Shown: in pieces, positions 39,213-49,717 of the stretch
How positions within the stretch are numbered: position 1 is the stretch's first letter
Layout: every line of letters starts with the position of its first letter
NCBI GenBank assembly: GCA_022819825.1
Contig: JAJEGM010000022.1
Location: forward strand, 1-64,000
Length of the DNA: 64,000 nucleotides
Origin: Acidimicrobiia bacterium
GTDB taxonomy: Bacteria; Actinomycetota; Acidimicrobiia; Acidimicrobiales; Bin134
Reading direction: 5' to 3'
The notes under the pieces: model-generated
Database searches by the model: none
Told to the model about the DNA's origin: nothing
Seen by the model: only the letters and a program-made list of their open reading frames with translations
Program-made: the position numbers and the translations under genes

Positions 39213-40562
39213 CTACTGACCTTGTGATGCCATGTGAAGACGGGCCGCACCCGCCGTGTAGAGAGAGCCGGTGACTACCACCGCGTCTTCCTCGGTGGAC
39301 AGGGCCAGCGCCCGGTCCACCGCCTCGCTCACAGTGCCGGCCACCTCGGCTTCGATCCCTCGATTTCGGACCGCGGCGGCCAGACCGGCAGCGGGCAGGG
39401 CCCTCGGCCAATCAGGAGCGCAGCACACCACCAGATCGCAGCGGGCACCGGAGGCGCCGATGGCCGCCAGCATGGCATCGGGGTCCTTGTCGCTCATCAT
39501 GCCCACCACCCACGTGACTGCGCCCAACACCGTGAACTGGTCGGCCAGCGTGTCCGCCGCCGCCGCCAGACCGTCGGGATTGTGGGCCCCGTCGATCACC
39601 ACCAAGGGCTGGCGGGCCACCACCTCGAACCGGGCTGGCACCCTCACATCGCCCAAGGCGTCCAAGAGCGGCTCATCCAGCGCCTGACCCACCAGGGCTT
39701 CGAACCCGGCGATAGCCAGCGCCGAGTTCTGCCCTTGGTGGGCGCCGAACAAACTGACGTAAACCTGCTCGTAGCGGCTGTGGGAGGTGCGCACCGAGAC
39801 CAGTCGCCCGCCCACCGCCGGCTGATTCTCCAGCAACTCGAAGTGCTGGCCGGCCGCCAGCAATTCTCCGGGGTTCTCCTGGGCGGCAATAGCCACCAGC
39901 TCGGGGGCCATGGGCCCCAGCACCGCGGTGGCGCCAGGATGGATGATGCCTGCCTTCTCTCCCATCACCTCCCGCTCCCAGCCAGGGCGGCCGTCGGTGT
40001 GGTCGCGGCCGATGTTGGTGATCACCGCCACCTCGCTGTTCACCACATTGGTGGCGTCGTAGCGGCCCAGCTTCCCCACTTCCACCACCGCCAAGTCCAC
40101 GGCCACGTCGGCGAACCAGCGCAGGGCCGCCGCGGTGACCAGCTCAAACCACGATGGGGCTGCGCCCGCTGACTCTGCCGCCAGATGGCTCTCCACCAGC
40201 CGCAAGTGCCCGAGAAGATCGGCCAACTCGGAATCGCCGATGGGGTCGTCGCCCACGGCCATGCGCTCGTTGATGCGCTCGACATGGGGACTCGTGTAAG
40301 TCCCGACGGTCATCCCCCACGCCCCAGCCAGCGCGGCGATGAGCGCGGCCACCGAGCCTTTCCCGTTAGTACCGGTTATGTGGACTGCCGGGTAGTCGGC
40401 TTGGGGGTCACCCAGCGCCTCGAGCAGTTGGCGCATCGGGGCCAGCGACAGGCCGTCGGTATCGCCAGCAGTCGCTTCCAGATTGACGTGGCTGTCCAGC
40501 CACGCCTGGAGGTCAGCTAGCTTGGCGCCGGGACCGGTCGGTTGAACGGGCCTTGGCCGCAT
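39213..40562 (-). CDS. folC: Bifunctional folylpolyglutamate/dihydrofolate synthase
   Basis: A ligase of about 449 residues that adds glutamate to dihydropteroate and to folates using ATP. The P-loop is [13 protein letters not shown], followed by [14 protein letters not shown] and [14 protein letters not shown]. The [11 protein letters not shown] motif marks the C-terminal domain. The start is uncertain: the ATG at 40562 lies inside the clpX 3' end by 50 bases, while a GTG at 40613 would extend the overlap to 101 bases. In many actinobacteria valS separates clpX and folC; it is absent here. Confidence 0.93.
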   Translation of the reverse strand: MRPRPVQPTGPGAKLADLQAWLDSHVNLEATAGDTDGLSLAPMRQLLEALGDPQADYPAVHITGTNGKGSVAALIAALAGAWGMTVGTYTSPHVERINERMAVGDDPIGDSELADLLGHLRLVESHLAAESAGAAPSWFELVTAAALRWFADVAVDLAVVEVGKLGRYDATNVVNSEVAVITNIGRDHTDGRPGWEREVMGEKAGIIHPGATAVLGPMAPELVAIAAQENPGELLAAGQHFELLENQPAVGGRLVSVRTSHSRYEQVYVSLFGAHQGQNSALAIAGFEALVGQALDEPLLDALGDVRVPARFEVVARQPLVVIDGAHNPDGLAAAADTLADQFTVLGAVTWVVGMMSDKDPDAMLAAIGASGARCDLVVCCAPDWPRALPAAGLAAAVRNRGIEAEVAGTVSEAVDRALALSTEEDAVVVTGSLYTAGAARLHMASQGQ

Positions 40563-41784
40563 TGAGCAGCTGGGGGGTTTCCTCGCCGCGGACGGTTGCC
40601 GCGCTGACCACACACTGAACCACGTCGTCGCGGCTGGGCAACTCGTACATCACGTCGAGCAGCACCTCTTCCAAGATCGCCCGCAGCCCCCGGGCCCCGG
40701 TATTGCGGCTGAGGGCCAACTCGGCCACCTCGGCCAGAGCATCGTCGCTGATCACCAGCTCTACGTTCTCGAACTCGAAGAACTTGCAATACTGCTTCAC
40801 CAGGGCGTTCTTGGGCTCCACCAGGATCCGCACCAGCATGTCCCGCTCCAGATGCGAGACCACCCCGACCACCGGCAGGCGGCCGATGAACTCGGGGATG
40901 AGGCCGAACTTGATCAGATCCTCGGGCTGGACTTGGTTGAAGAGCTGACCGTGGTCGCGCTCGGCATCAGAGCGGATCTCGGCCCCGAAGCCGACGCCGA
41001 CATTTCCTACCCGGTTTTCGATGATCTGTTCTAAACCGGCGAATGCGCCACCGACGATGAACAGCACGTTGGTGGTGTCGATCTGGATGAACTCCTGATG
41101 GGGATGCTTGCGCCCACCCTGGGGCGGCACCGATGCAGTGGTCCCCTCCAGAATCTTCAGCAAGGCCTGCTGGACGCCCTCGCCGGAGACGTCCCGGGTG
41201 ATCGACGGGTTCTCGCTCTTGCGGGAGATCTTGTCGATCTCATCGATGTAGATGATGCCGGTCTCCGCCTTCTTGACGTCGTAGTCCGCAGCCTGAATCA
41301 GCTTGAGCAGGATGTTCTCCACGTCCTCGCCCACATACCCGGCCTCGGTCAGCGCGGTGGCATCCGCGATGGCGAACGGCACGTTCAGCATCCGGGCCAG
41401 GGTCTGAGCCATCAGCGTCTTGCCGCATCCCGTGGGTCCGAGCAGCAAGATGTTCGACTTGGACAGCTCCACCTCAGGGTCGGAAGAGCCCATCTGGACC
41501 CGCTTGTAGTGGTTGTACACCGCCACCGACAAGATCCGCTTGGCGTGCTCTTGGCCGATGATGTAATCGTTCAAAAAGGAGTAGATCTCCTGGGGCTTGG
41601 GCAGCTCCTTGAATCCGACGTCGGTGCCTTCGGCCAACTCCTCCTCGATGATCTCGTTGCAGAGGTCGATGCACTCATCGCAGATGTAGACGCCGGGGCC
41701 GGCGATCATCTTCTTGACCTGCTTCTGGGTCTTACCGCAGAAGCTGCACTTCAAAAGTTCGCCGCCCTCTCCGAACTTAGCCAC
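40513..41784 (-). CDS. clpX: ATP-dependent Clp protease ATP-binding subunit ClpX
   Basis: A 423-residue AAA+ unfoldase feeding substrates to ClpP. The N-terminal zinc domain carries [14 protein letters not shown] and CDECIDLC. Walker A is GPTGCGKT, the pore loop is GYVG, and Walker B is [10 protein letters not shown]. The IGF-type loop region that docks ClpP lies around VGVGFGAE. It lies 14 bases downstream of clpP. Confidence 0.97.
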   Translation of the reverse strand: MAKFGEGGELLKCSFCGKTQKQVKKMIAGPGVYICDECIDLCNEIIEEELAEGTDVGFKELPKPQEIYSFLNDYIIGQEHAKRILSVAVYNHYKRVQMGSSDPEVELSKSNILLLGPTGCGKTLMAQTLARMLNVPFAIADATALTEAGYVGEDVENILLKLIQAADYDVKKAETGIIYIDEIDKISRKSENPSITRDVSGEGVQQALLKILEGTTASVPPQGGRKHPHQEFIQIDTTNVLFIVGGAFAGLEQIIENRVGNVGVGFGAEIRSDAERDHGQLFNQVQPEDLIKFGLIPEFIGRLPVVGVVSHLERDMLVRILVEPKNALVKQYCKFFEFENVELVISDDALAEVAELALSRNTGARGLRAILEEVLLDVMYELPSRDDVVQCVVSAATVRGEETPQLLNAAKARSTDRSRRQAS

Positions 41785-41798
41785 GGTTCCTGTCCCCC

Positions 41799-42431
41799 CT
41801 ACCGGATGGCCGTAATGGGGCCGGCGGTCTCGACGGCGTCACGCGACGAGATGACCTCGTCGATTAGCCCGTATTCCTTGGCGTCCTCGGCCGTCATCAC
41901 GTAGTCGCGGTCGGTGTCCTGCTTGACCTTCTCGAGATCCTGACCAGTATGGCGGGCCAAGAGCTGTTCAAGCTGGTCTTTGAGCCGCTGGATCTCCCGC
42001 GAGGCGATCTCGATATCGGAAACCTGTCCGGACGCCCCGGCGTAGGGCTGGTGGATCAGCATCCGGGAATGGGGCAGCGCCAGGCGCTTGCCGGGGGCGC
42101 CCGCGGCCAAGAGCACCGCGGCCGCCGAGGCCGCTTGCCCGAAGCAGATGGTGGTGATGTCGGGCTTCAGGTACTGCATGGTGTCGTAGATGGCGAACAT
42201 GGCGTTGATGTCGCCGCCCGGACTGTTGATGTAGAGGTTGATGTCTTTGTCGGGGTTCTCCGACTCCAAGTGCAGAAGCTGGGCGCAGATGAGGTTGGCC
42301 ACCGTGTCGTCGATCGGAGTGCCCAAGAAGATGATGTTCTCCTTGAGCAGGCGGGAGTAGAGGTCGAACGAGCGCTCACCCCGGTTGGTCTGCTCGACCA
42401 CGACTGGCACCATGTAGTTCTGAGGGTTCAT
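41799..42431 (-). CDS. clpP: ATP-dependent Clp protease proteolytic subunit ClpP
   Basis: A 210-residue serine protease subunit. The catalytic serine (about residue 102) is in [11 protein letters not shown], where the usual methionine-glycine after the serine is replaced by AA. The histidine (about 127) is in MLIHQP and the aspartate is in [12 protein letters not shown] hydrophobic docking pocket is expected for ClpX, the next gene. Its start overlaps the trigger-factor stop by 4 bases. Only one clpP is seen here, whereas many actinobacteria have two in tandem. Confidence 0.96.
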   Translation of the reverse strand: MNPQNYMVPVVVEQTNRGERSFDLYSRLLKENIIFLGTPIDDTVANLICAQLLHLESENPDKDINLYINSPGGDINAMFAIYDTMQYLKPDITTICFGQAASAAAVLLAAGAPGKRLALPHSRMLIHQPYAGASGQVSDIEIASREIQRLKDQLEQLLARHTGQDLEKVKQDTDRDYVMTAEDAKEYGLIDEVISSRDAVETAGPITAIR

Positions 42432-43795
42432 GTGGTTTGGCTCTCGATGGTGTTGGGGGGAAGGTCAGACTCGTTGTCGGGGTTCAGGCTAGACCGCTGA
42501 ATGGGGTTTCCGTCGGGATCTTTTATCTCAACCCGCTCCAACACCCATTCCCGGGTCTTGCGCATCTTTGCGTCCAATCGTACCCCCTTGAGACTGCTTT
42601 CATCGGCAGCAAATACCGATGACTTGAGCTCGTCCACGGTCTGGCCCACCTGGGCGGCCAGCATGGCCAGCTCGAAATCCACGTCCTCATCGGTGGCTTC
42701 GATGGACTCCGCGGCGGCCACCGCCCGCAGAGCCAGATCGGTTTTCGCCTCCTGAAGGGCGGGTTCGCGCAGCACTTCGGCCATCTCCTCAGCGGTCTGG
42801 CCAATGGCCTCCAAATAGGCGTCCATCTCGATTCCCTGGCTGCCCAGGCGCATTTGGAGGGTCCGCAGGCGATGCTGGACTTCGGCGTCCACCAGGGCGT
42901 CGGGGATGTCGTCGGTCACCAGTTCGGCGAGCTGTTCTCCCACCTGGGTGCCCAAGGAAGCCAAGGCGTTGGCCCGCTTGGCCCGGGCGATGTTGTCGCT
43001 GACGTCGGTCCGCAGTTCTTCAGCGGTGTCGAACTCCGAGGCATCCTGGGCGAATTCGTCGTCGAAGTCGGGCAGAACCGTCTCCTGCACCTCTTTGACC
43101 AGGATGCGGAACCGCAACAGCCCGTCTTCGTCGGGATCGGGATGCTGGGCGTTGAACTCCAAGATTTCGCCCGCTTTAGAACCTCGGAGCTCTTCGTCGA
43201 TCTCCGGCACCACGGCACCTTGGCCCACCTCGTAGGCGTAGTCGTCCACGGTGAGGCCCTCGACTTCCTCGCCGTTGTAGGTCCCGTAGATGTCCATGGT
43301 CACGGTGTCGCCGTCGATTGCCGGGCGGGGGACCGGGCCCAGCTCCCCGAACTGCTTGCGGAGCTGGTCCACCTGCTGGTCGATCTCCTCGTCGGTGGGC
43401 ACCGGGCTGGGCACCTCGGCTTTGAGCTGGTCGTATCCGGTGACCGAGATCAGGGGACGCACCTCGACTACTGCGTCGAAGCTGACCGGTCCCTCCTCGG
43501 CCCCGCCAGTGATGTCGATCTCCGGCGGGGAGATCACGTCTACGTCGTGGTCGTTCACCGCCTGGGCGTAATACTCGGGAACAGCGTCGCTGAGGGCCTC
43601 TCCCCGAGCCGCCTGAGGGCCCAGCCGAGCCTCCAACACCCGGCGGGGGGCTTTGCCGGGACGGAACCCAGGCAAGCGCACTTGGCGGGCGAGCTTGCGG
43701 AAGGCCTCGTCGAGCTTCTGCTCGAATTCCTCGGCATCGATGTCCACCGACACCTTGACCCGGTTGTCGTCCAAGACCTCGACTGTGCTCCTCAC
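42428..43795 (-). CDS. tig: Trigger factor
   Basis: A 455-residue ribosome-associated chaperone with peptidyl-prolyl isomerase activity. The N-terminal ribosome-binding signature is [15 protein letters not shown], an FKBP-like domain follows (about 150-240), and a long helical C-terminal chaperone domain closes it. The GTG start is set by the frame and the family N-terminus. It is the first gene of tig-clpP-clpX-folC-ndk and overlaps clpP by 4 bases. Confidence 0.96.
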   Translation of the reverse strand: MRSTVEVLDDNRVKVSVDIDAEEFEQKLDEAFRKLARQVRLPGFRPGKAPRRVLEARLGPQAARGEALSDAVPEYYAQAVNDHDVDVISPPEIDITGGAEEGPVSFDAVVEVRPLISVTGYDQLKAEVPSPVPTDEEIDQQVDQLRKQFGELGPVPRPAIDGDTVTMDIYGTYNGEEVEGLTVDDYAYEVGQGAVVPEIDEELRGSKAGEILEFNAQHPDPDEDGLLRFRILVKEVQETVLPDFDDEFAQDASEFDTAEELRTDVSDNIARAKRANALASLGTQVGEQLAELVTDDIPDALVDAEVQHRLRTLQMRLGSQGIEMDAYLEAIGQTAEEMAEVLREPALQEAKTDLALRAVAAAESIEATDEDVDFELAMLAAQVGQTVDELKSSVFAADESSLKGVRLDAKMRKTREWVLERVEIKDPDGNPIQRSSLNPDNESDLPPNTIESQTT

Positions 43796-43881
43796 AGGTG
43801 TGGCAGTTTACCGGCGACCCCTCGAATCCTCGTGTCGTAGCCGGTTGCCGGAACGGATGGATATCATGAACGACCAGCCCT

Positions 43882-43952
43882 GCGGGTGTAGTTCAGTGGT
43901 AGAACCCCAGCCTTCCAAGCTGATGACGCGAGTTCGATTCTCGTCACCCGCT
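43882..43952 (+). tRNA. tRNA-Gly (UCC)
   Basis: The acceptor arms GCGGGTG and CACCCGC pair fully. The D arm is GTTC-AGTGGTA-GAAC. The anticodon loop CTTCCAA gives anticodon UCC, reading GGA codons. The T arm is GCGAG-TTCGATT-CTCGT, with one G-U pair. The outermost anticodon-stem pair is a C/A mismatch. CCA is not encoded. The last 9 bases overlap the 3' end of the convergent DUF459 gene. Confidence 0.95.
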
Positions 43953-45338
43953 CTCTTCGAAGTCCCACCTCTCCCGGGCGACCTCCACGATCTTCTCTGC
44001 TACCCAGGCGGACCCCGTGCGGTTGATGTGGACTCCGTCTTCTTGCCGCACCCGAACCGGGTCGCCGCCCCATGGCGGAGGGAGGCTCTCCTGATAGGGG
44101 CCGTCGCCGCCGAACAGGTCCCAGACATCCACCATGGTCACACTGGGGCGGACCAGGGTCACCGGCCATGAGATCTCGTTGATCAGTGGATTTCCGATGC
44201 TGAACGGCTCGATCCGGGCCGGGGGCAGGCCAACCCACACCACATGGCGGTGGGAGGCAGCAAGGGTGTCGAAAGTGATGTGCATGCGCCAGGTCCACTC
44301 AGACCGCCATGCGTCGGACCCTGGGATCAGCACCACTCCATCGGCTGACTGCATGGCCTGCCAGTCGTTTCCTCCCATGATCAGCACGACCAGCTCGGGG
44401 TCGTGTTCGGCCACGATTTCGAGGAACTCGGCTGGCCAGTTGAAGAAATCGGGCCGGGCCAGTCCGGTGCCGTTGCGCGAGTCCACAGTCACATCGAGCA
44501 TCCCGCCGTCAACTGCCCCAGCCAATGCGTGACCGGGGTAGAAGGCCTGGCTGTCGCCAGCCACGTACACCCGCAATGGATCTTCAGGGGTGACGACGCG
44601 GATCTTTGGAGGCAGCAGCAGCTCGGGGTTGGCAGGGGGAAGAGGTGGCAGGGGCTCACCCGCATCGTCGAAGCCGAGCTGAAGATCGGGGGATGCTCCG
44701 GTCAGCTCGGACTCTCCGTTCGGGATGTCGCCACTCGTGGGCGTCGGGCTCCCGTCTGGGTCTGAGCTGACAACCGGAGTCGGGTCCCCGTCCGGAGCGG
44801 GACCTCCAGCTAGAGCCGGTGTCCCAGATTGGTCGGTGGGTCCGGGGTTTTTCTCTGCTTCGGGAATCGAGGGCTGGTCGTTCTGCGTCGGCGACTCCGT
44901 TTGTGCCGGGGCGCTAGTAGCCGCGGGAGCCGCAGAAGTGGCTGTCGGAGGCGCAAGGGTTGCCGTCGGCGCCGCAACCGACGACGACCTCCGCTCTCGA
45001 GCCAAGTTGGCGGCCACCGCCTGGATGCTGTCCACCTTTTCGCCAGCGTCGGTGCCCACTCCCCGGATGTCGGTGATGAGGTCGTAGGGCCGGTTCAACG
45101 CCAAGAAGTTGGCCACCTGGTCGACTCCTTCGGCCACCTCCAACCATCGGTCTCGGCTATCGCCCAGCGGCTGGCGCTCGGCGATCTCCACCAGCTTGCC
45201 GCTCACCAAGAACACCGCCAGCAACAGGCAGCCCAAGACTCCTGCTGTCATCCTCGTCACGCTGGAGGTGCCGCGTCCAAGTCCGGGGCCACCCATGTCA
45301 GTGCCGGTAGTAGCGATGTCGGAGCGGGAAGTGCTCAT
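43944..45338 (-). CDS. DUF459/SGNH-hydrolase-like membrane-anchored protein
   Basis: A 464-residue protein. A short N-terminus leads to one membrane helix (MTAGVLGCLLLAVFLVSG), a proline/threonine/alanine-rich linker of about 150 residues, and an SGNH-like domain with block I VAGDSQAF, block III GGNDW and block V DGVHIN. DUF459 proteins are partners of MBOAT acyltransferases, like the AlgX/AlgJ and AlgI pairs, moving acyl groups onto extracellular glycans. The ATG at 45338 is placed one base after the MBOAT stop, supporting coupling; an upstream in-frame ATG lies inside that gene. Its 3' end overlaps the tRNA-Gly gene. Confidence 0.85.
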   Translation of the reverse strand: MSTSRSDIATTGTDMGGPGLGRGTSSVTRMTAGVLGCLLLAVFLVSGKLVEIAERQPLGDSRDRWLEVAEGVDQVANFLALNRPYDLITDIRGVGTDAGEKVDSIQAVAANLARERRSSSVAAPTATLAPPTATSAAPAATSAPAQTESPTQNDQPSIPEAEKNPGPTDQSGTPALAGGPAPDGDPTPVVSSDPDGSPTPTSGDIPNGESELTGASPDLQLGFDDAGEPLPPLPPANPELLLPPKIRVVTPEDPLRVYVAGDSQAFYPGHALAGAVDGGMLDVTVDSRNGTGLARPDFFNWPAEFLEIVAEHDPELVVLIMGGNDWQAMQSADGVVLIPGSDAWRSEWTWRMHITFDTLAASHRHVVWVGLPPARIEPFSIGNPLINEISWPVTLVRPSVTMVDVWDLFGGDGPYQESLPPPWGGDPVRVRQEDGVHINRTGSAWVAEKIVEVARERWDFEESG

Positions 45339-45339
45339 G

Positions 45340-46785
45340 TCAGAACTGGAAGTAGATGTAGTCGGCCACCCCTTCGGGGCCGAGGGCGACAACCACCATG
45401 ATCCATACCGAGAAACCCACCGCGGTCAGGCCGAGCGGAGTTCTCTCCAGTGCCTCCGATCCCTTCTCGGACCAAGACCGGGGGAAGAACTGAGCAGCGA
45501 GGGCGGCCACGATGGCCAAGGCCACCAGTGGGTTCAGCAGCTCGGGTCCGGTGCCCCACCCGGTGAACAGCCGCAAAAGCACGTCGCCGGCGCGGCCCAG
45601 CGTCTCGCTGTTGAACAGCACCCAGCCCAGGCACACGAAGTGGAAGACCCAGAACCGCCGCACCCAAAGACGGGTGGTGTCTGACGGGGTCCAGCGCCAG
45701 CCCAACAGAGCTAGTTCCCGCGGTTTTGGGCCATGGCCGGTTCCGCTCCGCCATCGCTCCACCGCCAAGCCCGCCCCGTGGTAGACGCCCCAGATGATGA
45801 ACACCCCGGCCGCGCCGTGCCACAGGCCCCCCAGGGCCATGGTGATGAGCAGGTTCCGGTAAGTGGCGAGGCGCCCCCGGCGATTGCCCCCCAGAGGAAT
45901 GTAGAGGTAATCCCGCAGCCAGCGAGACAGGGTCATGTGCCATCGTCGCCAGAAGTCCTGAATGGAGTCGGACACGTAGGGGGCATCAAAGTTCTGGGGG
46001 AAGCGGAACCCCATCAGCAAGGCGATGCCGATGGCCATGTCGGTGTAGCCGGAGAAGTCGGCGTAGATCTGCACGGTATAGCCGTAGATCCCGGCGAGAA
46101 TGTCCAGGGCACCGTGCTCGCCGGGAGATTCAAAGGCGTCTTTCACCACTGCTCGGGCCAGGAAGTCGGCGATGACCACCTTCTTGAACATGCCCCGTCC
46201 GATGAGCCTCACGGCGTGGGCCACCTCCGCCCGGTCGGGGCGGGCTTCGGAGCGCAGCTGGGGCATGAACTCGGTGGCCCGCACGATCGGACCGGCCACC
46301 AGCTGGGGGAAGAACGACAAGTAGACCGCGAAGTCGAGCAGCATTGCCTCCTCGGTGCGGCCCCGGTGAACATCAACCACATAGCTGATGGCCTGGAAGG
46401 TGAAGAACGACACCCCCACCGGCAGCACGATGTCGAGAGCGGGACTGGAGATTCCCAGGTTGCGGTCAAGGCTGTCGGTGAAGAAGTCGTAGTACTTGAA
46501 AAAGGCCAGAACCCCGAGCGAAAGCGTCACCCCGCCGGCCACCGCAAGCTTGCGAACCCGTTCGCTGTTGGCGCGCACGTTGATTGCGGCAGCAATCGCA
46601 TTTCCCAAGGTCATGCCCACCAGCAGCAGCACGAAGCGAGCGTCCCAAGCGGCGTAGAACCAGTATGAGGCCCCCAGCAGAAACAGCTTCCACGGCACCG
46701 GCCACCGCCGCAGTGCCCATGCCACAGGCAGCACCACAGCAAAGAACGCAGCAAAGCTGAAAGTGGGAAAAAGCACCCTCGCCAA
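45340..46785 (-). CDS. MBOAT-family O-acyltransferase (AlgI-like)
   Basis: A 481-residue polytopic membrane protein of the MBOAT family, closest in pattern to AlgI, which passes acetyl groups across the membrane for glycan O-acetylation. Family marks are the WHMTLSRWLRDYLYIPLGGN loop and the probable catalytic histidine in IIWGVYHGAGL. About ten helices are visible. It is directly followed by the DUF459 protein, the expected periplasmic partner. The target (wall polymer, exopolysaccharide or lipid) is unknown. Confidence 0.93.
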   Translation of the reverse strand: MARVLFPTFSFAAFFAVVLPVAWALRRWPVPWKLFLLGASYWFYAAWDARFVLLLVGMTLGNAIAAAINVRANSERVRKLAVAGGVTLSLGVLAFFKYYDFFTDSLDRNLGISSPALDIVLPVGVSFFTFQAISYVVDVHRGRTEEAMLLDFAVYLSFFPQLVAGPIVRATEFMPQLRSEARPDRAEVAHAVRLIGRGMFKKVVIADFLARAVVKDAFESPGEHGALDILAGIYGYTVQIYADFSGYTDMAIGIALLMGFRFPQNFDAPYVSDSIQDFWRRWHMTLSRWLRDYLYIPLGGNRRGRLATYRNLLITMALGGLWHGAAGVFIIWGVYHGAGLAVERWRSGTGHGPKPRELALLGWRWTPSDTTRLWVRRFWVFHFVCLGWVLFNSETLGRAGDVLLRLFTGWGTGPELLNPLVALAIVAALAAQFFPRSWSEKGSEALERTPLGLTAVGFSVWIMVVVALGPEGVADYIYFQF

Positions 46786-47137
46786 CCTATAGCCAGCTAA
46801 TGCCGGGCTACACAGCGCACCCAGGCGTCAACGATCTCCATGAATTTCGGAAAAAGCGCCCACGGCAGGATTCGAAGGCTTGTCGTTTTACCTAGTCAGC
46901 CAGGGGTTGGCCTCCCAGCCGATCCGGGGAGGGCAGTGGCGGGGGCGGGCCGAGAGGCTTTGTAGGGATCGGCCCAGCCCCCGCAACAGCACAAGCTAGG
47001 GGGCCACACCGGCGAGCTGGGGGACCGAGGAGGAGAAGGGCCATCGGCTGAGCTCTTGGCCGAGGCATCGGCCGGGCCGTGAGACGTGGACGCCTCCGGC
47101 GGCAGCCATCCGTCAACCCGAAGAGCAGATGGGCAGG
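46786..47137. other. 352-base intergenic region between MMPL and MBOAT genes
   Basis: No credible gene is seen on either strand. It should contain the MBOAT promoter and the end of the MMPL transcript, and holds one strong hairpin (46941-46982). A short stretch, TTCGAATCCTGCC on the minus strand near 46865-46877, looks like the T-arm of a tRNA, but no complete tRNA can be folded around it. Confidence 0.6.
46941..46982 (-). terminator. Strong GC hairpin downstream of MMPL gene
   Basis: GGGGGCGGGCCGA (46941-46953) pairs with TCGGCCCAGCCCCC (46969-46982) through 13 base pairs with one bulge and a 15-base loop. It lies about 155 bases past the MMPL stop. No U-tract follows. Confidence 0.5.
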
Positions 47138-49570
47138 TTAGTGGGCCTCTTGGCGCCAGCGGTGGTAGGCGGCCCAGATGACCAGCATCGGGGGCAGCAC
47201 CACTACTGCGGCGATGAGCGAGTAGATGACGGTGATGGCAGTGAGCAGACCGAACTGGCCCATCGGCGCGATGGGGCTGAACATCAGCACCATGAACCCC
47301 AGCGCCGTAGTGAGCGCCGAGCCGATGAGCGCCCCACCGGTGGTGCTCATCGTGGTGTTGATGGCCTCGCTGATCGATTTGCCGTGGTCCACCTCTTCGA
47401 TGAAGCGGTGGGTGACGTGGATGGTGTAGTCCACGCCGATGCCGATGGACAGCGCGGTGATTAGAGCAGTTATCACGTTGTAGCTGTAGCCCAGGAGCAC
47501 CATGGTGCCCAGCACCCACACCAGCACCAGCAGGATGGGCAGCACCGACAAGATGGCCAGCATGGGCCGGAACTCGGTGATCCAGAAGAACAGGATCAGC
47601 ACCGCCAAGGCGGCCAGGATGGTCAACATGATGGAGGTGGCCTGGCTCTCGGTGAGGCTGTCGGTAACCTCCAGTGAGGTGATCTCATTGGCCACCGGGG
47701 TGATGTCGTCGTCGCTGCCAAACCACAGCCCGTCCACGTCGGCGAACAGCTCGCGGGTGCGGTCGGCGTCGCCGGTGAGCGCGTTGAACTGCAAGATGGT
47801 GCGGTCGTCGCTGCCTGCCGCCCCCAGCGCCACTACCGAGTCGAAGCGATCTGGATCGTGGCTGCGCATCAACTCGAGCACGCGGTCGATGGTGTCGCTG
47901 TCGATGACGAGCGGGCTTGAATCGTCGGGCGTCAACTCACCTTGGATTTGGGCCTGCAATTCCGTGGGCAGGTCGGCGAAGTAGGTGCCCAGCGAGTTGG
48001 TGATAGCGCTGCTCACCGCCTCGGGCCGCTGAGAGGGGTCTTCGATGGCCGCAGAGAAGTCCAGCAGGTTGCGCAACGTGCGGTCGTCGGACAGATCGGA
48101 TTCCACCAGTACGGTCACCGGCTCGGTGTTGCCGCCCAGGTTCTCGGTCATGAACACAGCGTCTTCTTTGCTCTCGGTGCCGTCGGGGATGAAGTCGGTG
48201 GAGTTGAACTCGGTGCCGAGCTGAGTGGTGAGCGCCATGAAGACCACGGTGACGATGCCGGTGGCCGCCAAGATGACCGAGGGGCGGCGCACCGTGGCGC
48301 CGCCGATGGACTGCACCAGCTTGCCGGCGCCGGGGATGGCCTGGTCGATGGGCCGGATCTGGGGTGTTTTGCCCTTGGCCTCGCCTCGGCGGTCCAACAG
48401 CGAGCGCGCCGCAGGAACCGCGGTCAAGAACACGGTCAGGCCGCTGAACACGCCCACCGCGGCCACCACGCCGAAGTCGGCCAGCCCCGAGATATCGCCG
48501 AACAGGTTGGTGAGGAAGCTGACGATAGTGGTCACCCCGGCCAATCCCAGGGGCAGCATCACCCCGGCCACCGACTTGGAAATGCCCTCGGTGGTATCGG
48601 CCCCTCCGGAGCGCACCTCGCGATAGCGGGAGGTGACCTGTATGCCGTAGTCCACGCACAGCCCGATGAGCATCACCGGCACCATCTGGGCCAGCACGCT
48701 GGGGGCTCCGATCAGGCCGAGTCCATCGGGGCCGAGCAGCCCTTGGAAGCCGAGCGCCCACACGATGGTGAGGATCAACCCGCCCATCGACAACAACACG
48801 TCGGATAGCTGCCGGTAGAACAGCACCAGCAGTACGGCGATCACCAGAAACGCCACCAGCATGAGGTTGCGGGTGGAACTCTGGCTGGAGTCGTCGGACT
48901 CCTTGTCGCTCTTGCCCTGAGAGGCGGCGCGGGCCGATTCCAGCTCGGCCAGCGGCACCTGCTTCACCGCCTCGTCCACCGTTAGCTGCGCCTCGGCCAG
49001 CCCGTCGGGGTCGCCGTAGGCGTTCACCGTGACGATGCCGATGCCGCCGATTACTCGGCCCGCATCGTCGCGGGCCACGATCTCGTCCAGGAACACGGCC
49101 AGCGCGGCGTTGGACTCGTCGGCGATGGCGGCGTCGATCTCCCCCTGCGGGACCGATGCCAGATCCATGCTGCGGGGGTCCCCACCGGGACCGGCGAGCA
49201 TCTTGGCCAGCACATGGCCGGGCGATGTGGCCGGCCGGTCTTGGAACAGGTAGCCGGCCAGTTCCGGGTGGGCGGCGGCGGTGTTGGTGGCCGCGGCGGC
49301 ATCCGCCGCGCCCGCGGGGCTCAGAACATTGCCCCGCAGCACCACCTGCATCACCTCGAGCTCAGCGGAGTCGGGAAAGCTCTCGGCCAAGTTGTCGATG
49401 GCCTCCACCAGCTCGCTGCCCTCGGGCAGGAACGCATCCTCCACGTCCGCGGTGTCGGAGGTTCTGGTGAAGCCAACCACCGCTATCACGGTCACCACCA
49501 GCATTGCCGCCAGCGCCGTCCACGGACGGAGCCCAACCCAACGACCGTAAACCTGGAACAACTTGCTCAT
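47138..49570 (-). CDS. MMPL/RND-family transporter
   Basis: An 810-residue RND-superfamily membrane protein with two MMPL repeats. Each repeat has a single helix, a large external loop and a cluster of helices (for example LMLVAFLVIAVLLVLFYRQL and FFWITEFRPMLAILSVLPILLVLVWVLG), with the GIGVDYTIHVTHRF and GLCVDYGIQVTSRY segments typical of HpnN/MmpL-type exporters. Such proteins export lipids, hopanoids or other hydrophobic molecules using proton flow. The ATG at 49570 (MSKLFQVYG) is preferred; another start 13 codons upstream is possible. No accessory membrane-fusion protein is adjacent. Confidence 0.88.
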   Translation of the reverse strand: MSKLFQVYGRWVGLRPWTALAAMLVVTVIAVVGFTRTSDTADVEDAFLPEGSELVEAIDNLAESFPDSAELEVMQVVLRGNVLSPAGAADAAAATNTAAAHPELAGYLFQDRPATSPGHVLAKMLAGPGGDPRSMDLASVPQGEIDAAIADESNAALAVFLDEIVARDDAGRVIGGIGIVTVNAYGDPDGLAEAQLTVDEAVKQVPLAELESARAASQGKSDKESDDSSQSSTRNLMLVAFLVIAVLLVLFYRQLSDVLLSMGGLILTIVWALGFQGLLGPDGLGLIGAPSVLAQMVPVMLIGLCVDYGIQVTSRYREVRSGGADTTEGISKSVAGVMLPLGLAGVTTIVSFLTNLFGDISGLADFGVVAAVGVFSGLTVFLTAVPAARSLLDRRGEAKGKTPQIRPIDQAIPGAGKLVQSIGGATVRRPSVILAATGIVTVVFMALTTQLGTEFNSTDFIPDGTESKEDAVFMTENLGGNTEPVTVLVESDLSDDRTLRNLLDFSAAIEDPSQRPEAVSSAITNSLGTYFADLPTELQAQIQGELTPDDSSPLVIDSDTIDRVLELMRSHDPDRFDSVVALGAAGSDDRTILQFNALTGDADRTRELFADVDGLWFGSDDDITPVANEITSLEVTDSLTESQATSIMLTILAALAVLILFFWITEFRPMLAILSVLPILLVLVWVLGTMVLLGYSYNVITALITALSIGIGVDYTIHVTHRFIEEVDHGKSISEAINTTMSTTGGALIGSALTTALGFMVLMFSPIAPMGQFGLLTAITVIYSLIAAVVVLPPMLVIWAAYHRWRQEAH

Positions 49571-49717
49571 GCCTGTCCGCCTGTTATCGCCTTGAGTGGC
49601 TGTTTCCAACCCTCGTGAAGGTTACAGGACAACGGTGTCAATTTCGGACACAAGCCCAAGGCTTCGATCCGAGTCCAACCGCGCGCCAACAACAGATTCG
49701 GCGGCGTGTGCAAGAGC

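Noticed and set aside
46850-46880. Possible tRNA 3' end (TTCGAATCCTGCC, minus strand)
   Set aside because: No matching T-stem partner, anticodon arm or acceptor arm could be paired; at most a chance match or a remnant.
46892-47116. 74-codon minus-strand frame in the MMPL-MBOAT gap
   Set aside because: Proline/arginine-rich, no ribosome site, overlaps a strong hairpin, no recognisable feature.
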